DNA of 64,000 bases from positions 496,001-560,000 of the forward strand of contig NZ_QGDC01000001.1 in the NCBI RefSeq assembly GCF_003324525.1, given 5' to 3'. The notes beneath the pieces are model-generated. The model was not told where the DNA came from. It was given only the letters and a program-made list of their open reading frames with translations, and ran no database searches. Source of the DNA: Mucilaginibacter hurinus. GTDB taxonomy: Bacteria; Bacteroidota; Bacteroidia; Sphingobacteriales; Sphingobacteriaceae. The position numbers were made by a program, and so were the translations under genes. This document shows positions 33,958-44,678 of this stretch, one piece after another (position 1 is the stretch's first letter; every line of letters starts with the position of its first letter).

Positions 33958-34234
33958 CAGTTGTTATTGGGTATTAAGCCCTTTTAAATACCGTATTCTT
34001 TTTAGGCATATCTTTTCAAATATGTATTAACTTGTTGTATATTAGCACCATATAACGAAAAACAAGCCGAAATTCTGCTTCTTGGGTATCATTATCCGGA
34101 ATACCGCTAAAAAATATCATTTTTTTGTTATTTGTGGTAAGGAATTTGATATACAGGATATTACAAAGATTAAAATTTATCTTTTGGTACTGGCCTTAGC
34201 ATTAATTTTAAAAACTATCTTGTAAAAAATACAT

Positions 34235-35716
34235 ATGGATATCACTGAAGGGCATAATATTTCGACCGTTATGCCTGATAATTCTGATAATGACTTTGAA
34301 AAAAGTATAGGTGTATGGGAATATGACATAAACTACCATGCTGTTAAATGGTCTGAGGGATTTTACGAAATTTTGGGGTACGATCCACAGGACATTGACA
34401 CCTCTTATGCTGTATTTTTTGACTACCTCTTATATCATGAAGACAAAGCCACTTTTTTAAATTTTATCAATAACAGGCTTCCAAACTCCAAGCCCACTGT
34501 ACAAATAAGGCTGCTTACCAAAAAGCATGGTTATCAGTGGTTTGAAAGTACGCTTCACCGGTTCAGCGGCAAGCATAACCATAAAATCTCCGGATCAATT
34601 ATCAATATCCACCAATATAAGCTGTTTGAGTTAAAGTTTATAAAAAAGGATATTGCCGTAAACGATAGCGAAAAAGTAATAACGATTGGAAACTGGCAGC
34701 TTAACCCGTACACAAAGGAGTTAATATTATCAAAAGAGTGTTATGATATCCTGGAGTATAAAGACCAGGTTAAATTATCACTTGAAGGCTTCATTGGCTT
34801 GTTTGAAAAACAATTTAATACGCAACTTACTGCTGTTGTTGAAAACGCTATAAAACTAAGCAAGCCGTTTGATGTTGACCTTGTAGTTAAAACAGCCAAT
34901 AAGAATAAGCTGTGGGTTAGGGTAAAAGGTACAGCAGTAATTGATGATTATGGCACCTGCATACTTATTAAAGGCATACTGCAGGATATTGACAAAAGTA
35001 AAACCAGGGAAAACTGTTTGCAAACTAACCTGGACGTTTTAACCGAACAAAACAAAAGGCTACAAAACTTTGCCTACATCATCTCACACAACCTGCGTTC
35101 GCACTCAGGTAATTTGCAAACAATGATTAAAATGTATGATGAAACTGACGGCGAAGAAACAAAAACTGAAATTTTAGACCAGATAAAGAACGTAACCGAA
35201 AGCCTTACAAAAACCATTGAGCACGTAAACGAGATAGTAAAAATTCAAACAGATAAACCGAAAGATATACGTGAGATTGATTTCCTGTCGGTATTTAAGA
35301 ATATCTTTTCGGCATTGCGTAATAATATCAGCGCTGTAAACGCTCATATTGAATATGATTTTAGCCGTGCCCCGGGTGTAAAATATTTACCGGCTTACCT
35401 GGAAAGTATTTTTCAGAATATGATTACCAATGCAATAAAATACCGGCACCCAGACCGCGCTCCACATATAAGGTGTTTTACTTACACTATGGGCGGCCAG
35501 GTATACCTCGTTTTTGAGGATAACGGCATAGGTATTGACCTTGACAGGCACGGCGACCAGGTGTTTGGCTTATATAAAACATTTCACCAAAATAGCGATT
35601 CACGCGGTGTAGGTTTGTTTATCACGCGTAACCAAATTGAAGCGCTTGGCGGCAGCATTGAGATTGAAAGTACTGTAAACGTAGGTACACGGTTTGTTAT
35701 AAGACTAACAAAGTAG
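34235..35716 (+). CDS. PAS-domain sensor histidine kinase
   Basis: A 493-residue kinase without a clear membrane helix, so probably cytoplasmic. Two PAS/PAC-type domains are seen (about residues 23-135 and 148-258), followed by the dimer/phospho-acceptor box FAYIISHNLRSHSGNL with H285, and a HATPase domain (NMITNAIKYRHPDRAPHIR, FEDNGIGIDL, SRGVGLFITRN). No response regulator lies beside it, so it is an orphan. The 277-bp region upstream shows no gene. Signal unknown. Confidence 0.9.
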   Translation: MDITEGHNISTVMPDNSDNDFEKSIGVWEYDINYHAVKWSEGFYEILGYDPQDIDTSYAVFFDYLLYHEDKATFLNFINNRLPNSKPTVQIRLLTKKHGYQWFESTLHRFSGKHNHKISGSIINIHQYKLFELKFIKKDIAVNDSEKVITIGNWQLNPYTKELILSKECYDILEYKDQVKLSLEGFIGLFEKQFNTQLTAVVENAIKLSKPFDVDLVVKTANKNKLWVRVKGTAVIDDYGTCILIKGILQDIDKSKTRENCLQTNLDVLTEQNKRLQNFAYIISHNLRSHSGNLQTMIKMYDETDGEETKTEILDQIKNVTESLTKTIEHVNEIVKIQTDKPKDIREIDFLSVFKNIFSALRNNISAVNAHIEYDFSRAPGVKYLPAYLESIFQNMITNAIKYRHPDRAPHIRCFTYTMGGQVYLVFEDNGIGIDLDRHGDQVFGLYKTFHQNSDSRGVGLFITRNQIEALGGSIEIESTVNVGTRFVIRLTK

Positions 35717-35817
35717 CCGCCCCTGGTACATGCATGCTGTATTACCGGCTAAAGCGTTAGTGCAAAAAACTTTATCGCTATGTTATTATGCCAGGACGGC
35801 GTTTGCTGCGCTACCGT

Positions 35818-36120
35818 TTATTCCTCAACGGCTTTTTCGCGAACAACTAAAAATACGTCTTCGTTATCCTTTTTCATCAGGTATTTTTCCCTAGCGAATT
35901 TTTCAAGCTGCTGCGGATTTGACGAAAGCTCGTCGAGATCTTTAGTTACCTTATCAGTTTCCTTTTGGTAAAAGTCGCGTTCGGCTTTTAGTTTCTCAAG
36001 CTGCTGGTGGTATTCATAGTGTGATAGCAGGTCATTTTTATCAAAAAAAATGAGCCAGGCGGCAAACGCTACCGTAACCAGGAAAAATTTGTTACCAAAA
36101 AGACCTATCAAACGCTTCAT
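35818..36120 (-). CDS. FtsB/DivIC-like septum formation initiator
   Basis: A 100-residue single-pass protein: N-terminal membrane helix (FLVTVAFAAWLIFF, residues 11-24), then a coiled coil (YHQQLEKLKAERDFYQKETDKVTKDLDEL) and the conserved end ARKFAREKYLMKKDNEDVFLV-like segment. The family (FtsB/DivIC) acts in the division septum with FtsL/FtsQ. The frame extends 19 codons upstream, but MKRLIGLFGNKFF fits the family better. In many genomes it lies next to eno; here a DEAD helicase lies between. Confidence 0.85.
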   Translation of the reverse strand: MKRLIGLFGNKFFLVTVAFAAWLIFFDKNDLLSHYEYHQQLEKLKAERDFYQKETDKVTKDLDELSSNPQQLEKFAREKYLMKKDNEDVFLVVREKAVEE

Positions 36121-36244
36121 TGTACCGGGATATAAAATTTTCATTTTAAAGCTATCTAAAAAACAAACGCGATGCAAATATGATTATTAACTTATTAACA
36201 TAAAAAAATTATCCCAAATACATCCTGATGAGTAACTAGGATGT

Positions 36245-36290
36245 AGTAATCTATCATTTTGAATGGTAAGAATCTTTTAGATAGATTGCT
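36245..36290. repeat. Degenerate GATTGCT-type hairpin repeat
   Basis: Arms AGTAATCTATC (36245-36255) and GATAGATTGCT (36280-36290) pair at 10 of 11 positions. The right arm continues ACTTTATCGCTCAC, resembling the repeat at 17935-18018. It lies between the helicase stop and the FtsB-like gene. Confidence 0.45.
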
Positions 36291-36315
36291 ACTTTATCGC
36301 TCACGGATTAGTTTA

Positions 36316-37650
36316 TTATCCCCGCCTGTTACCACCAGGCCTTGCACCGCTCATGTTAGCTTCGCCTTTTCCGCCACGTGATTTATTACGGTTACCGCCA
36401 AAGCGCCTGTTGCTACCGCCACCACTTTTATGCGACTGTGAAGCGCCGCCGCGATGATGGCCATGAGCTTCCTTCTTTATTTTTTCCAGTATACGCTCCT
36501 GATGCGTAAGCTGGGGCAGCGGATAAGGATGAGCCTCGTTAACCGGAATAGTTTTTCCTATCAACTTATGTATATCTTTTAAGTACTCCTTTTCTTCCTC
36601 ATCGCAAAACGAAAGGGCTATGCCGCTGGCGCCTGCACGGCCTGTACGGCCAATACGGTGTACATAGGTTTCAGGTATATTGGGCAGCTCATAATTTATC
36701 ACGTGAGTAAGTTCATCGATATCTATACCGCGTGCTGCAATGTCGGTGGCAATCAACACGCGCGTTTTACGGCTTTTAAAATTTGTCAAAGCCCGCTGCC
36801 GTGCATTCTGCGATTTATTGCCATGTATAGCTTCGGCGGTAATCCCAGCCTTATTGAGATCCTTTACCACCTTATCGGCACCGTGTTTGGTACGGGTAAA
36901 TACCAATGCCGTAGCAATATCTTTATCTTTTAAAACGTGGTTAAGTAATTGCCTTTTATCGCCCTTAGCCACAAAAAATATTTCTTGCTGTATGGTATCC
37001 GCGGTTGATGATACCGGCGTTACCTCCACCCTTTCAGGCTTATGTAAAATACTATCGGCCAGGCTTTGTATCTCTTTAGGCATGGTTGCCGAGAAAAAAA
37101 GTGTCTGCCTTTTAGCGGGCACTTTGGCGATTATCTTTTTTACATCATGCACAAAGCCCATGTCCAGCATACGGTCAGCCTCGTCCAGTATCAGTATCTT
37201 CACATGGTCAATATGTACCAGGCGCTGGTTAATCAGGTCGAGCAAACGGCCGGGCGTAGCTACCAATATATCTACTCCCCTGCGCAACGCATCAACTTGC
37301 GGGTTTTGCGATACGCCGCCAAAAATCACCAGATGCTTAAGGCCTGTGTGCCTGCCATATGCGGCAAAGCTTTCATCAATCTGGATAGCCAGTTCGCGGG
37401 TTGGGGTTAGTATAAGTGCCTTTATAGTTTTCTGTTCTTTGTGTTGCTGCCTGTCGTTATACAGTAATTGTAGCGTAGGTATGGCAAAGGCAGCTGTTTT
37501 ACCGGTGCCTGTTTGGGCGCAGCCTAAAAGATCAGTTTGCTGCAGTACTATTGGTATAGCCTGTGCCTGTATAGGTGTGGGCTGGGTATAACCCTCAGTT
37601 TTAAGTGCCTTTAAAATAGGCTCTATTAAATTTAAATTTTCAAATGACAT
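36316..37650 (-). CDS. DEAD-box RNA helicase (RhlE-like)
   Basis: ATP-dependent RNA helicase of 444 residues. Q motif [14 protein letters not shown] with Q-like [12 protein letters not shown], Walker [12 protein letters not shown] (about 43-53), [14 protein letters not shown], and motif [15 protein letters not shown]. The C-terminal tail is rich in Gly, Arg, Lys and Asn ([20 protein letters not shown] to the end), as in RhlE-type proteins, for nonspecific RNA binding. It lies downstream of eno with a terminator between. Confidence 0.93.
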   Translation of the reverse strand: MSFENLNLIEPILKALKTEGYTQPTPIQAQAIPIVLQQTDLLGCAQTGTGKTAAFAIPTLQLLYNDRQQHKEQKTIKALILTPTRELAIQIDESFAAYGRHTGLKHLVIFGGVSQNPQVDALRRGVDILVATPGRLLDLINQRLVHIDHVKILILDEADRMLDMGFVHDVKKIIAKVPAKRQTLFFSATMPKEIQSLADSILHKPERVEVTPVSSTADTIQQEIFFVAKGDKRQLLNHVLKDKDIATALVFTRTKHGADKVVKDLNKAGITAEAIHGNKSQNARQRALTNFKSRKTRVLIATDIAARGIDIDELTHVINYELPNIPETYVHRIGRTGRAGASGIALSFCDEEEKEYLKDIHKLIGKTIPVNEAHPYPLPQLTHQERILEKIKKEAHGHHRGGASQSHKSGGGSNRRFGGNRNKSRGGKGEANMSGARPGGNRRG

Positions 37651-37857
37651 GTATTGTATTTATTTGCTAACGCAAAGCATATCCGGATCTATAGCGTTTG
37701 TTATGTGCGGTGATCAAAACCGTTAAGCGAGCGGGTAATTATTTTAGCAAAGATAGGGAATATTATTGGAAGACGTATTAATGGGGAATTTGAGACCTTT
37801 TAAACGTATTGCGACGTTAGTATTTATACCGCAACAACACCGACTGTCAATAAAAAA

Positions 37858-37874
37858 GCCGGCGCAGGGCCGGC
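37858..37874 (-). terminator. Rho-independent terminator after eno
   Basis: Six-base GCCGGC arms (37858-37863 and 37869-37874) with a five-base loop and TTTTTTATT on the minus-strand side. It lies 51 bp beyond the eno stop. Confidence 0.85.
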
Positions 37875-37924
37875 TTCTTAATATCAATAGTAAAAACCTT
37901 TCGGCTTTATTTTTAAGCTTTCGC

Positions 37925-39256
<1,332 letters not shown>

Positions 39257-39344
39257 TTAAAACGGCGCTAAGTTAAAATATAATCATCAAAACTCATCAG
39301 GGTTTGGCATTTATAATGATTATTTAACATCGCTTTCGCTATAA

Positions 39345-40079
39345 CTAATCGTGCATGGCCGGAATAAATTCCTTCGCCTTGCCTTTTTTGCGGTTTATGC
39401 GGTATTGTATATTAATAGCGAGATTATTTTTTGCACCTGCAGTAGTGAGTGTGTAGTTATATTGATGCATCCAACCGGCTTGTACGCTTAATGATTTATT
39501 AAATTGATAACCCAGCCCCAGGTAAAAACGGTTACGCTCAAAATGCGGCGCCTTATTATTCAAAAATATCTCGTTAAAGGTTGCACCATACCATGTTTTA
39601 GGGCCAATTTTAGCATGGTTTATAGGGATAGCTAAATTCAACCGGTAACGAAACCTGTTACGGTACCCTGTGTTAAAAAATCGTTGTTCAACACGATAAC
39701 GGTGCTCTATTTTAATACGGTCTAAAAACTGGTTGACGGTTAACTGCTGCCAAAGCCGCGTCTCTAAATTGGTTGGTGGCCCGTCCAAATCGTCATAATC
39801 ATATGTAATGTACCGGCCGGTACCAATAAGTGCTGTGTAGTTGTTGGCAATATCGTAGCTTACCCCACCTTTAGCTTCGTAGTAAAATGCCTGATTAAAG
39901 AGCGTATTGGTACGTGTTTGCAGTTCTATATAAGCACCCCACTTATGCGTGCTATCCCCGGGCAGGGTTACGGTAACAATTCCCCAAGTGCCGGTTTTAC
40001 TATTCTGTGCCTTAACATTAAATGAACACAAGCTTAAAACTGCGACCAGAAATACTATTAATTTACGATTTTCTAACAT
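39345..40079 (-). CDS. DUF2490 outer-membrane protein
   Basis: A 244-residue exported protein with signal peptide (LIVFLVAVLSLCSFNVKAQ, ending about residue 24) and a beta-barrel pattern of alternating residues; family DUF2490, often annotated as an outer-membrane barrel of unknown function. The frame opens seven codons further up at a TTG that overlaps the -7 box, so the ATG at 40079 is used. Ends with a basic tail GKAKEFIPAMHD. Confidence 0.8.
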   Translation of the reverse strand: MLENRKLIVFLVAVLSLCSFNVKAQNSKTGTWGIVTVTLPGDSTHKWGAYIELQTRTNTLFNQAFYYEAKGGVSYDIANNYTALIGTGRYITYDYDDLDGPPTNLETRLWQQLTVNQFLDRIKIEHRYRVEQRFFNTGYRNRFRYRLNLAIPINHAKIGPKTWYGATFNEIFLNNKAPHFERNRFYLGLGYQFNKSLSVQAGWMHQYNYTLTTAGAKNNLAINIQYRINRKKGKAKEFIPAMHD

Positions 40080-40097
40080 TTTTTTAATCTTATGCCG

Positions 40098-40105
40098 CAA
40101 ATGTA
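40098..40105 (-). promoter_or_regulatory. -7 box of the DUF2490 gene
   Basis: Reads TACATTTG on the minus strand, perfect TAnnTTTG, 18 bp before the ATG. It rules out the more upstream TTG start. Confidence 0.5.
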
Positions 40106-40198
40106 TTTCCTTAATATTACGCTATTGTTAATTAAACACTTCTTAATGTTATATTAATATTAAGTTTTATCGCTACAATGTTATCGCAATGTTAAACC

Positions 40199-41323
40199 TT
40201 ACTCCCACTTAAAAGTTTTAACAGCTACGGTATAAATCACTAAGCCCCATATGCCCAGTATAAGCAATTGGTGGCTAACATCAATTAGGCCGGCACCTTC
40301 AAATGCAACCTTACGCAGAGCGTCGTTAAGATAAGTTAAAGGCAGGGCATGGCTTATAGGTTGGAGCCAGGCAGGGAAAGCATTGATAGAAAAGAAAGTG
40401 CCTGAGAGCAGGAACTGGGGAAGCGTGATAATATTGGCAATTGGCGGCACAGTACTTTCGCTTTTAGCTATACCGGAAACCACAAAACCAAAGCCCATAA
40501 AAACAATAACACCTATGGTTGAAAGTATAAGCATGTTAATAACTGTAACCACACCATTAACCAGCGTAAAACCAAAAGCATAATGTCCTATTATGATAAT
40601 AAATAAGGCGCCCATCAGCGAAAAGGTTATACGGGCCAGCGCTTCGCCGATGACGATGCTGGCACGTTTTACCGGCGTGGCAAAAAAGCGTTTAATAACC
40701 AACGTTATACGCAGGCTTAAAAAAACAAAGGCCGTACCAAACACCCCTGTGCTTAAAAGCGAAAAGCCTAATTGCCCGGGCAATATAAAGTCAATGGTTT
40801 TGTACTCACGACCGCTGATAACCGTTTCCTTTAGGCGGGTAATCTGCGGTGGCGCCTCTTGTTTTAAAATACGTTGATGAAAGGCCTGGTTAATTCCGTT
40901 TAGTATATTGGCCAATACAGATTTAAGGATGTTACCTTTTGACGACGCCTTGGTGTATTGTACGTTAACTTCAAATACCGGATGCTCCCTTTCAAACTTT
41001 TTATCGGCATTGTTCCTTATATCTAACAATGCATCAATAGTACCTTTTGATAAATTGCTGTTTAACTCATCGGCGGGCTGATTATGAATGAGGTTAACCA
41101 CGCTAACCTTTTTCAATTCCTGGTAAACAGGATTTACCGTATCGCAGGTTTTAGCTACCCCTACATCAACGGTTACTGCGCCGCCGCCGATAAAGCCAAA
41201 TACCAGGATAAAAATCAGTGGGAACGCAAGGCTGAATATCACTGCAGACGGGCTGCGGAGTATTGACTTTAAGCTTGCCCGTGCTATGGCCAGGGTAGCG
41301 CGTATATTACTGTATTTCTTCAT
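40199..41323 (-). CDS. ABC-2 type transporter permease
   Basis: A 374-residue permease with six hydrophobic helices: one near residue 22-45 (SPSAVIFSLAFPLIFILVFGF), a large loop outside the membrane (about 50-170), and five in the C-terminal half, with the family FFATPVKRASIVIGEALARITFSLMGALF and PQFLLSGTFFSINAFPAWLQPISHALPL. It pairs with the ATPase gene upstream, 120 bp away across a repeat array. Probably an exporter of a drug or lipid. Confidence 0.88.
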   Translation of the reverse strand: MKKYSNIRATLAIARASLKSILRSPSAVIFSLAFPLIFILVFGFIGGGAVTVDVGVAKTCDTVNPVYQELKKVSVVNLIHNQPADELNSNLSKGTIDALLDIRNNADKKFEREHPVFEVNVQYTKASSKGNILKSVLANILNGINQAFHQRILKQEAPPQITRLKETVISGREYKTIDFILPGQLGFSLLSTGVFGTAFVFLSLRITLVIKRFFATPVKRASIVIGEALARITFSLMGALFIIIIGHYAFGFTLVNGVVTVINMLILSTIGVIVFMGFGFVVSGIAKSESTVPPIANIITLPQFLLSGTFFSINAFPAWLQPISHALPLTYLNDALRKVAFEGAGLIDVSHQLLILGIWGLVIYTVAVKTFKWE

Positions 41324-41345
41324 TTATTATAATCTGGTAACCGAT

Positions 41346-41435
41346 AAAGTCTGAAGTCTCGGTAGTAGTAGTAGTTAAATATAAAATGTAAATCCGGTCA
41401 GTCTTTTGAAGACTTCCGTCTTTCCTGGCTTTCGG
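41346..41435. repeat. Degenerate octamer array with inverted arms
   Basis: Left arm AAAGTCTGAAGTCTCGG (41346-41362); right arm at 41408-41435 made of GAAGACTTCCG, TCTTTCCTG and GCTTTCGG. The units resemble the ACTTTCGG/ACTTCCGG octamers at 16378-16412. It lies between the ABC ATPase and permease genes. Confidence 0.4.
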
Positions 41436-41443
41436 CCCTTAAA

Positions 41444-42208
41444 CTATTCGTCCCGCCAATTTTTGCCTGTTAAGTTTATAAATACGTCTTCGAGATTTGC
41501 CAGTTTAACCTGCTTAGGCCGCTCAAAGCCGGATGATACCAATTTATCAATAAAATTATCGGGCGTATCAATGCCTACGACTTTGCCGCCATCAATAAAG
41601 GCCACACGGTCACACAGCACTTCTGCCTCATCCATGTAATGAGTGGTTATTACTACGGTCGTTCCAGCGTCGCGTATTTCTTTAATCAAATCCCAAAGGT
41701 TGCGGCGTGCCTGCGGATCAAGGCCGGTTGTAGGTTCATCTAAAAAAATTATGCGGGGATTGTTTATCAAAGTAGTCGCTATAGAGAAACGTTGTTTCTG
41801 GCCGCCTGAAAGTTGCTTGTATTTTGCCTTCGCCTTATCTGTAAGCGCTACTTTTTGCAGCATTTCCATAGGCGTTTTTGTAATGCCGTAAAGACCGGAA
41901 AATAAATCTATCAATTCAGACAAATTGAGGTTAGGATAATATCCTGCTGCCTGCAATTGCACCCCTATACGCTGTTTAATACTGTCAGCATCCGTATCAA
42001 CCGAAAAACCGTCAACCCATATCTCTCCTGAGGTTTTGTCCCGCAAGGTTTCGATAATTTCGAGTGTAGTAGTTTTGCCGGCGCCATTCGGCCCCAGCAA
42101 TCCAAATATTTCGCCTTCGTAAACCTCAAAACTTATATCCTTTACCGCCGCAAAATCCCCGTAATTTTTTACCAGGTTTTTTACAGTGATAACAGATTGC
42201 TTTTTCAT
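41444..42208 (-). CDS. ABC transporter ATP-binding protein
   Basis: A 254-residue ATPase with Walker A GPNGAGKTTT, signature LSGGQKQRFSIA, Walker B IIFLDEPTTGLDP and the switch histidine in ITTHYMDEAEVL. C-terminal extension to residue 254 is typical of multidrug/ABC-2 partners. It lies upstream of the permease, and with it makes a two-gene exporter of the drug-resistance or lipid type. The first codon ATG gives MKKQSVITVKNL. Confidence 0.92.
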   Translation of the reverse strand: MKKQSVITVKNLVKNYGDFAAVKDISFEVYEGEIFGLLGPNGAGKTTTLEIIETLRDKTSGEIWVDGFSVDTDADSIKQRIGVQLQAAGYYPNLNLSELIDLFSGLYGITKTPMEMLQKVALTDKAKAKYKQLSGGQKQRFSIATTLINNPRIIFLDEPTTGLDPQARRNLWDLIKEIRDAGTTVVITTHYMDEAEVLCDRVAFIDGGKVVGIDTPDNFIDKLVSSGFERPKQVKLANLEDVFINLTGKNWRDE

Positions 42209-42278
42209 CCCGTAAAAATGGTGTAGAAAAATGGAATAACCATAACATTTTGGGGAGTTTACTTAAATATTACAGCTA

Positions 42279-42632
42279 TTACTTTAAACCGTTTACATCG
42301 CGCAATAAAAAACAGTGGTTATGCCGCTCCATACCTATTTTAGGATAATACTGCTCGGCTGCAGGTGCAGCAAGCAATATTAGCAAGGCTTGCGGGTAAA
42401 GCCTTTTTGTTTCGGCAATCAGCTTTTTGCCTATACCCTGGTGCTGGTAAGCCGCGTCAACTGCCAGGTCGCTCAGATAAGTGCAATATGAAAAGTCACT
42501 TACAGACCGCGCCGCACCTACCAGCTTACCATTATGCCTGGCTGTGTAAATTATATCTGCATTGCGGCACATGGTGTTTATCCGCTCTAAATCATCAACA
42601 GGGCGGCGCTCACCCAAGGTGCTCGCAACCAA
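42279..42632 (-). CDS. GNAT N-acetyltransferase, possibly truncated at its 5' end
   Basis: A 117-residue acetyltransferase with the acetyl-CoA-binding motif SDLAVDAAYQHQGIGKKLI and the YYPKIGMERHNHCF end, close to the YhbS/small GNAT type. The best in-frame start here is TTG (MVASTLGERRPVDDLERI). However, the frame remains open for about 21 codons upstream, reading YEYHLSNLHAGEYRDL, which looks like the family's normal N-terminus, but has no ATG, GTG or TTG. An ATG in another frame (MNITY) lies nearby. So either an ATT start is used or a base was lost or gained. Confidence 0.65.
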   Translation of the reverse strand: MVASTLGERRPVDDLERINTMCRNADIIYTARHNGKLVGAARSVSDFSYCTYLSDLAVDAAYQHQGIGKKLIAETKRLYPQALLILLAAPAAEQYYPKIGMERHNHCFLLRDVNGLK

Positions 42633-42708
42633 CAGATCACGATATTCCCCGGCATGCAGGTTTGATAAGTGATATTCATAACTAAAAATAGCAATTTACT
42701 TATAAAAA

Positions 42709-42738
42709 GAGCAGGGTTTCCCAAAGGAAACCCTGCTC
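42709..42738 (-). terminator. Rho-independent terminator after GH43
   Basis: Thirteen-base perfect arms GAGCAGGGTTTCC (42709-42721) and GGAAACCCTGCTC (42726-42738), loop CAAA, then TTTTTATAAG on the minus strand. Confidence 0.9.
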
Positions 42739-42790
42739 AGGCCCAATCAGGGACTGCATGAATAACCTTTATTATATAAATAGATCGATA

Positions 42791-44305
42791 TTAATAACTG
42801 TAACTGATACTAAAATTGTCAAAGACCCCCTCTTCACCAGTTTGGCCTTTAAAATTTATACCCGGACGGGGGCTCCTGTCCCATGGTGTCAGGTTATCTA
42901 TAATAACCGGCTTATCAAGTGCAAGTTCCTGCCACGGGCCTGTTTGTTTCCAGTATATGTGACAGGTTAAATCCTGTTTCACTTCCATTTTCAGCTGAAC
43001 TATTCCTGAAGCTGCATGTGCCGTTTTTAATACCTGGCGGCTGTTATCTTTCACTTGCCAGTATTCAATGATATTACCCTGTATACTTATACCTAACGAG
43101 CCGTTTGCATCGCCGTAAATAACCAGTCCTTTTTGAGCTGCATTAGTGTTTATTACACTTACCTGCATCCTATAGTTTGCTGTATATGGCCTGCGGGTGA
43201 GGACTATGCCTGAGTTATTCCCTGGTTTAACCGTGCCTGATAAATGCAGCTTTCCGCGTTGCTGTTTTAGTACAGGGGTTGCATTTCTGAAATCCCATTG
43301 CCAGGCTTTATCAGGTGTGTTACCTGTAAATGTATCGGTAATGTGGGCTTGAGTAGTTACTGGTTTGGGCAGCGTTACAAATTTAGGCCACTCATTTTTG
43401 GCGGGCCAAACAAGCTCACTTAGTAAACCCTGCCTGCCTGTATAAACTCCGGTAGTTTTGCTATAGGCGTGGTACAGGTAGTAGTATTTACCATCAGTGT
43501 TGGTAACAAAGGTGCCATGCCCTGTGCATTTCCATTCCTCATCGCCCGATAATAAAGGATTCTTTATATACGACTCGTAAGGGCCCATTATATTTTTTGC
43601 CCGGGCAACCTGCACACGGTAGCTACAACCACGGCCACAGCAGTCGCCTACCGACGAGAAGAGGTAGTAATAATCATCCTTTTTTAGTATGCTTTGCCCC
43701 TCAAGCCCAATACGCTCTACATCTCTTAGCAGCGTAACCGGCTCACCTTCCAGTTTAAACCCGTCGGCAGACAGTTTGCTGCCCAATATTTCAATCGGCT
43801 TTCCCGCTAATCCGTAGGCTTTCCAGGTAATATATAGCTGGCCATTATCATTAAACACAAAAGCATCAATAGCCTCGTTACCCCATTCAATTACAACCCC
43901 GTGATCGGTAAAGCCACGATCAGGGTATTTTGAAGTAGCTACGCCAATGCATGATATACCATCTTTTTTTCGGCGCGCAGTGTAATATATATAATACGTA
44001 TTGTTATGGTAAAAATATTCGGGCGCCCAAAAAGAGCCGGATAACCACTCAGGTGTTTTATCAAACACATACCCGGTTTGCTTCCAACTTTTCAAATCCG
44101 TTGATGTAAAAATGGGGTAATGCGGCGCCCACTCAGACGAAGTAGCCGTAGCATAATAAGTTTTTCCTTTCCGGATGATGGACGGGTCGGCAAAGTCACC
44201 CGGAATGACTGCCCGTTGTGCGAACAGATAACCGGATGACAAGAACAACTGTGCAGTTAACAGTAATAACGCTTTACGCAGGAAATTTTTGGTTGATTGG
44301 TTCAT
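42791..44305 (-). CDS. Glycoside hydrolase family 43 protein
   Basis: A 504-residue secreted enzyme with a signal peptide (LRKALLLLTAQLFLSSGYLFAQ, about residues 9-30). The five-bladed beta-propeller catalytic domain shows the GH43 acidic residues: D in PGDFADPSIIRKGKTYY, D in NEAIDAFVF, and E in RIGLEGQSIL. The C-terminal region from about residue 330 is a beta-sandwich accessory domain. Arabinofuranosidase or xylosidase activity is usual; the exact substrate is not clear. The -7 box ends 4 bp before the ATG. Confidence 0.9.
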   Translation of the reverse strand: MNQSTKNFLRKALLLLTAQLFLSSGYLFAQRAVIPGDFADPSIIRKGKTYYATATSSEWAPHYPIFTSTDLKSWKQTGYVFDKTPEWLSGSFWAPEYFYHNNTYYIYYTARRKKDGISCIGVATSKYPDRGFTDHGVVIEWGNEAIDAFVFNDNGQLYITWKAYGLAGKPIEILGSKLSADGFKLEGEPVTLLRDVERIGLEGQSILKKDDYYYLFSSVGDCCGRGCSYRVQVARAKNIMGPYESYIKNPLLSGDEEWKCTGHGTFVTNTDGKYYYLYHAYSKTTGVYTGRQGLLSELVWPAKNEWPKFVTLPKPVTTQAHITDTFTGNTPDKAWQWDFRNATPVLKQQRGKLHLSGTVKPGNNSGIVLTRRPYTANYRMQVSVINTNAAQKGLVIYGDANGSLGISIQGNIIEYWQVKDNSRQVLKTAHAASGIVQLKMEVKQDLTCHIYWKQTGPWQELALDKPVIIDNLTPWDRSPRPGINFKGQTGEEGVFDNFSISYSY

Positions 44306-44309
44306 GCCC

Positions 44310-44317
44310 CAAAAATA
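44310..44317 (-). promoter_or_regulatory. -7 box of GH43
   Basis: Reads TATTTTTG on the minus strand, perfect TAnnTTTG, ending 4 bp before the GH43 ATG: predicted leaderless mRNA. It also lies just below the stop of the DUF2945 gene, so GH43 need not be read from that gene. Confidence 0.55.
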
Positions 44318-44322
44318 AATAT

Positions 44323-44538
44323 TTACTTTTTGCCGCCGCTTTTTATTTCACTGGCAGATTTCAGCACTTTGTCTCCGTCCTCCTGTTTTATTTCATAAGC
44401 TGGTTTATCTTCAGTAGCGTTGCGTTTTACGGTTGTGCCTTTGATGGTTTTCTCAACGGTTTCGGTATGCTTTTTTATTATTTTCCCCTCGGCCTCGCTT
44501 TTCCCCCAATTCCAATGTACGGTATCGCCCTTTTTCAT
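44323..44538 (-). CDS. DUF2945 (TUDOR-like) small protein
   Basis: A 71-residue protein of the DUF2945 / hypervirulence-associated TUDOR family: begins MKKGDTVHWNWGKSEAEGKI and ends KVLKSASEIKSGGKK. The small beta-barrel fold of this kind may bind nucleic acid or peptides; function unknown. The frame extends 21 codons up, but this ATG fits the family start. Confidence 0.75.
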   Translation of the reverse strand: MKKGDTVHWNWGKSEAEGKIIKKHTETVEKTIKGTTVKRNATEDKPAYEIKQEDGDKVLKSASEIKSGGKK

Positions 44539-44678
44539 GATCATGTTAGTTTTTGATATAACATGGGCGTATGCAATTGGTTGAAAAAATCGCAAACCCA
44601 TTTAGAATACGCTTATTAAAAAACTAAATTAGCGGATGCTGAACGCTTTCCATTCGTAATAAATTTTACCAGGAAATT

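Noticed and set aside
33958..34234. 277-bp gap before the PAS kinase as a possible RNA gene
   Set aside because: AT-rich with no long stem, no terminator and no clear promoter box; nothing supportable.
36740..37591. 283-residue plus-strand ORF opposite the DEAD helicase
   Set aside because: Shadow of a real gene in GC-rich frame; Cys/Ser-rich composition with no domain.
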